Part shown: in pieces, positions 5,398-7,038 of the stretch
Layout: each line of letters opens with the position of its first letter
Numbering within the stretch: the first letter of the stretch is position 1
NCBI GenBank assembly: GCA_031276055.1
Contig: JAISNW010000007.1
Coordinates: 1-7,038 of the forward strand
Direction of reading: 5' to 3'
DNA length: 7,038 nt
Source: Deferribacteraceae bacterium
GTDB lineage: Bacteria > Chrysiogenota > Deferribacteres > Deferribacterales > JAISNW01
The notes under the pieces: generated by a model
What the model saw: the letters and a program-made list of their open reading frames with translations, nothing else
Database searches by the model: none
Told to the model about the DNA's origin: nothing
Position numbers and translations under genes: made by a program

Positions 5398-5922
5398 CTA
5401 CTGCTCTTTCTCCGCTTTCAACCCCGCCGTCATAACTGTATACAACGCTCTAGGGTTCTTCTGATTAGCCTCCGCTAAATCTCTAAGGGTTAGATCCGCC
5501 TTTTCAGGCACAATATAGCCCGCCTCAAGAAGGGCGGAAAGGGCTTTAGCGCCATCCACCCCTTCGATAGGAAAAACTATTGTAAGGGGGATTTTGTCAA
5601 TGGATGGGTATTCAAACTCGCTTTTAATATTAGCTTTGCTAAATGCGAATGCTGATACTAGGGTAAACAACACCGCTATTGCAACATTCAGAGCAAACTC
5701 TTTTGTAAGTCCAGAGGTTTTGCTTTTGATGTAGAGTTTCAAAGAGTTAAAATTGATTACTATATGTAAAACGAGGGCTATTACAAAAGGGATGCTGAAA
5801 TAGATATGCGGCATAAGGGAGAGAACATGCCCGCCTATGCCGAAATATAGGGTAATGCCGGTAATCGTAACCACAAGAGCAGATACGAAGAGGCATATTG
5901 AAGAAAACTTTCTTAAATTCAT
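5398..5922 (-). CDS. DUF4405-type three-helix membrane protein
   Basis: The product has 174 aa. The ATG at 5922 has AGGTGG six bases upstream (5934-5929). Hydrophobic segments lie at about 8-28, 38-57 and 77-95. The second ends in 'IALVLHIVINFNSLKLYIKSK', which resembles the DUF4405 pattern of an LH...N helix end followed by a basic loop; DUF4405 proteins have a cytochrome b561/FdnI-like membrane fold. Histidines at 32, 39 and 53 sit at or in the membrane and could bind heme, but this is inference. Residues about 108-170 form a soluble tail with 'GAKALSALLEAGYIVPEKADLTLRDLAEANQKNP', resembling the short helical 'tL.dlA..n..' module found at the C-terminus of some DUF4405 proteins. It is the first gene of the leftward set but is separated from the flavoprotein operon by about 480 bp and a hairpin, so it is probably its own transcript. 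The DUF assignment is moderate; the function is unknown. Confidence 0.65.
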   Translation of the reverse strand: MNLRKFSSICLFVSALVVTITGITLYFGIGGHVLSLMPHIYFSIPFVIALVLHIVINFNSLKLYIKSKTSGLTKEFALNVAIAVLFTLVSAFAFSKANIKSEFEYPSIDKIPLTIVFPIEGVDGAKALSALLEAGYIVPEKADLTLRDLAEANQKNPRALYTVMTAGLKAEKEQ

Positions 5923-6022
5923 GAATTACCACCTAATATAATGTATTTTGCTTACGTTAAAACGACAAATTTTGAGCGGTTTAGTTCTAATTTTTCTGAA
6001 GAGCGAGGCTGTTTGGAAATAT

Positions 6023-6051
6023 TTGCAATCTTATCCATAAAAGTTTATATA
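6023..6051 (+). promoter_or_regulatory. Possible promoter of the NtrY-like kinase gene
   Basis: TTGCAA (6023-6028), a 17-bp spacer and TATATA (6046-6051), overlapping TATACT (6048-6053), lie on the plus strand just before the kinase gene. If real, transcription would start near 6058-6060, essentially at the ATG at 6057, which would imply a leaderless message or the downstream ATG at 6135. The match is modest. Confidence 0.25.
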
Positions 6052-6056
6052 CTTTC

Positions 6057-7038
6057 ATGGAAAGGCTTTCGGAATACTTTTATAAAGCGGCGCGGTTTTT
6101 TGCAGGTTCATCAAAGGAATCTAGAAAACGGCGCATGCTGCGTTTCTCCCTCTACTTTTTTATCGTTATCGCCGCCGATATAATCCTCGGCAAGAATATC
6201 ACCCACTCTGCCTACCCTTGGTATTCCAATATCTCCAGCTTATTGATGTTAAATATAAATATCATCTTGGTGCTTCTGTTAATTATCATCTTTGTGCGCG
6301 ATATAGCCCGCCTAATGACAGACCGCCGAGAGAATCTCTTCGGCGCCCGTCTGCAGACGAAGTTAATAGTTTACTCTATGGTCATTGTGCTGGTGCCGGT
6401 TTTTTTAATATATATTATATCTATCTACGCTGTGCGCGGCGGGATAGACCGCTGGTTTGATCAGAATGTTGAGAGCATCATGGGCAGCGCCCTTGCTCTG
6501 TATAAAAGTTATCAAGATGAATCCCAGCAAAATATCTTAGCTCAAACAAACTACCTAGCAGCGCTGATAAAAGAGGATTACGCGGGCAATATCCGCAGCG
6601 AACGGGTTAGGCGGCTTACCCGTGAATATATTGACCGTCGTATATTTAACGGGGTTATAGTTTACTCCAATAGAGATGTTGTATATGTGCAGCAGAATAT
6701 AAGTATGGAGCTGTTTACATTTATTGACGGAACGCTCTTAAACTCTATATTAGCAGGTTCTGAGCGTTCAGATTATAAAGTTGCAGGCAGCCGCTCTTTC
6801 TATTGGGGTGCAGCTCCTATCAGGGCGGATAATCAAGATGTGGTTGGAGCGGTGTTTACCCTAAGAACAACTTCAGACAGCATTGCAAAAAACTCTGAAA
6901 CTATGCAGGCGGCAAGCGGAACATGGCGGGAGATCCGTTTTTACTCCTACCCTCTGCGCAACAGCTTTTCTGTTATAGTCACCCTAATCGCCATCCTAAT
7001 AGCCTTCGGCGGCATGTGGGGCAGCAGAATATTTATGC
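6057..7038 (+). CDS. NtrY-like sensor histidine kinase, N-terminal membrane and sensor part, cut by window edge
   Basis: An open frame of 327 codons runs off the right edge. Helices lie at about 29-45, 62-80 and 103-126, then a periplasmic domain (about 127-303) and a fourth helix (about 304-322) ending in GGMWGSRIFM, where a HAMP domain normally begins. The segment 'ALALYKSYQDESQQNILAQT' after the third helix, the three-helix start and the 'ARLQTKLIVYSMVIVLVPV' entry into helix 3 are typical of NtrY-type kinases. These pair with NtrC/NtrX-type sigma54 activators. The HAMP, PAS, HisKA and ATPase parts should lie beyond the window, so kinase activity is inferred. The ATG at 6057 has no ribosome site. 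The in-frame ATG at 6135 has AAGGA 16 nt before it and would lose 26 residues, leaving all helices intact; an in-frame stop at 5997 limits the 5' end. It is divergent from the DUF4405 gene across about 134 bp. Confidence 0.8.
   Translation, partial: MERLSEYFYKAARFFAGSSKESRKRRMLRFSLYFFIVIAADIILGKNITHSAYPWYSNISSLLMLNINIILVLLLIIIFVRDIARLMTDRRENLFGARLQTKLIVYSMVIVLVPVFLIYIISIYAVRGGIDRWFDQNVESIMGSALALYKSYQDESQQNILAQTNYLAALIKEDYAGNIRSERVRRLTREYIDRRIFNGVIVYSNRDVVYVQQNISMELFTFIDGTLLNSILAGSERSDYKVAGSRSFYWGAAPIRADNQDVVGAVFTLRTTSDSIAKNSETMQAASGTWREIRFYSYPLRNSFSVIVTLIAILIAFGGMWGSRIFM

Noticed and set aside
5940..5968. Minus-strand promoter-like match TTGTCG-17-TACATT before the DUF4405 gene
   Set aside because: The predicted transcription start, near 5933, would fall inside the AGGTGG ribosome site at 5934-5929, so it cannot be the functional promoter for a normally translated message.
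6014..6030. Sigma54-like TTGG...TTGCAA before the NtrY-like gene
   Set aside because: Only 8 bases separate the GG and GC doublets, whereas sigma54 promoters need 10. The rest of the -24 element (CACG) is also missing.
6218..6460. 80-codon plus-strand frame inside the kinase gene
   Set aside because: It is an out-of-frame shadow of the NtrY-like gene, whose own frame is open from 6057 to the window edge with clear membrane helices.

Overview
The window looks like the chromosome of an anaerobic or facultatively respiring Gram-negative bacterium. It has Sec and Tat export signals, a periplasmic tetraheme cytochrome c, a Tat-exported flavoprotein, a quinone side-chain prenyltransferase and an NtrY-type sensor kinase. 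Coding DNA has moderate GC and the non-coding DNA is very AT-rich. The gene content would fit Deferribacterota or a deltaproteobacterium-like lineage. That is an inference from gene types, not an identification, and I see no rRNA or other marker that settles it.

Layout: all genes from the left edge to about 5.92 kb are on the minus strand, so they read right to left. (1) 5922-5398 is a three-helix membrane protein of DUF4405 type, followed by a hairpin. (2) After about 430 bp of very AT-rich non-coding DNA comes an apparent operon: a Tat-exported FAD flavoprotein related to fumarate reductase (4918-3197), a Sec-exported tetraheme cytochrome (3177-2818) and a small Sec-exported Sel1-repeat protein (2793-2392). 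It ends in a perfect 11-bp hairpin. Upstream is a plausible extended -10 promoter with a 5-4-5 palindrome abutting the -35, centred near -42. (3) Next come a trans long-chain polyprenyl diphosphate synthase (2227-1199) and, 4 nt on, a DUF167/YggU protein (1194-934). (4) A good sigma70-type promoter then drives a membrane-anchored Sel1-repeat protein (857-174), whose 3' end overlaps the start of an FAD-linked oxidase cut by the left edge (184-1). (5) The only plus-strand gene begins about 6057 and runs off the right edge. It is the N-terminal membrane and sensor part of an NtrY-like histidine kinase.

The most interesting unit is the flavoprotein/cytochrome pair. Together they look like a split version of the Shewanella-type flavocytochrome c3 fumarate reductase: the heme part is a close motif-for-motif match, but it is a separate polypeptide exported by Sec while the flavin part uses Tat. 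By eye, the flavoprotein lacks almost all canonical fumarate-reductase catalytic residues and instead has the DYP...GHGR type of C-terminus. The pair is therefore best read as a periplasmic respiratory reductase for an unknown, probably unsaturated, acceptor. The linked Sel1 protein, the nearby DUF4405 membrane protein and the CRP/FNR-like palindrome are candidate accessory, electron-input and regulatory parts. These links are inferred from position only.
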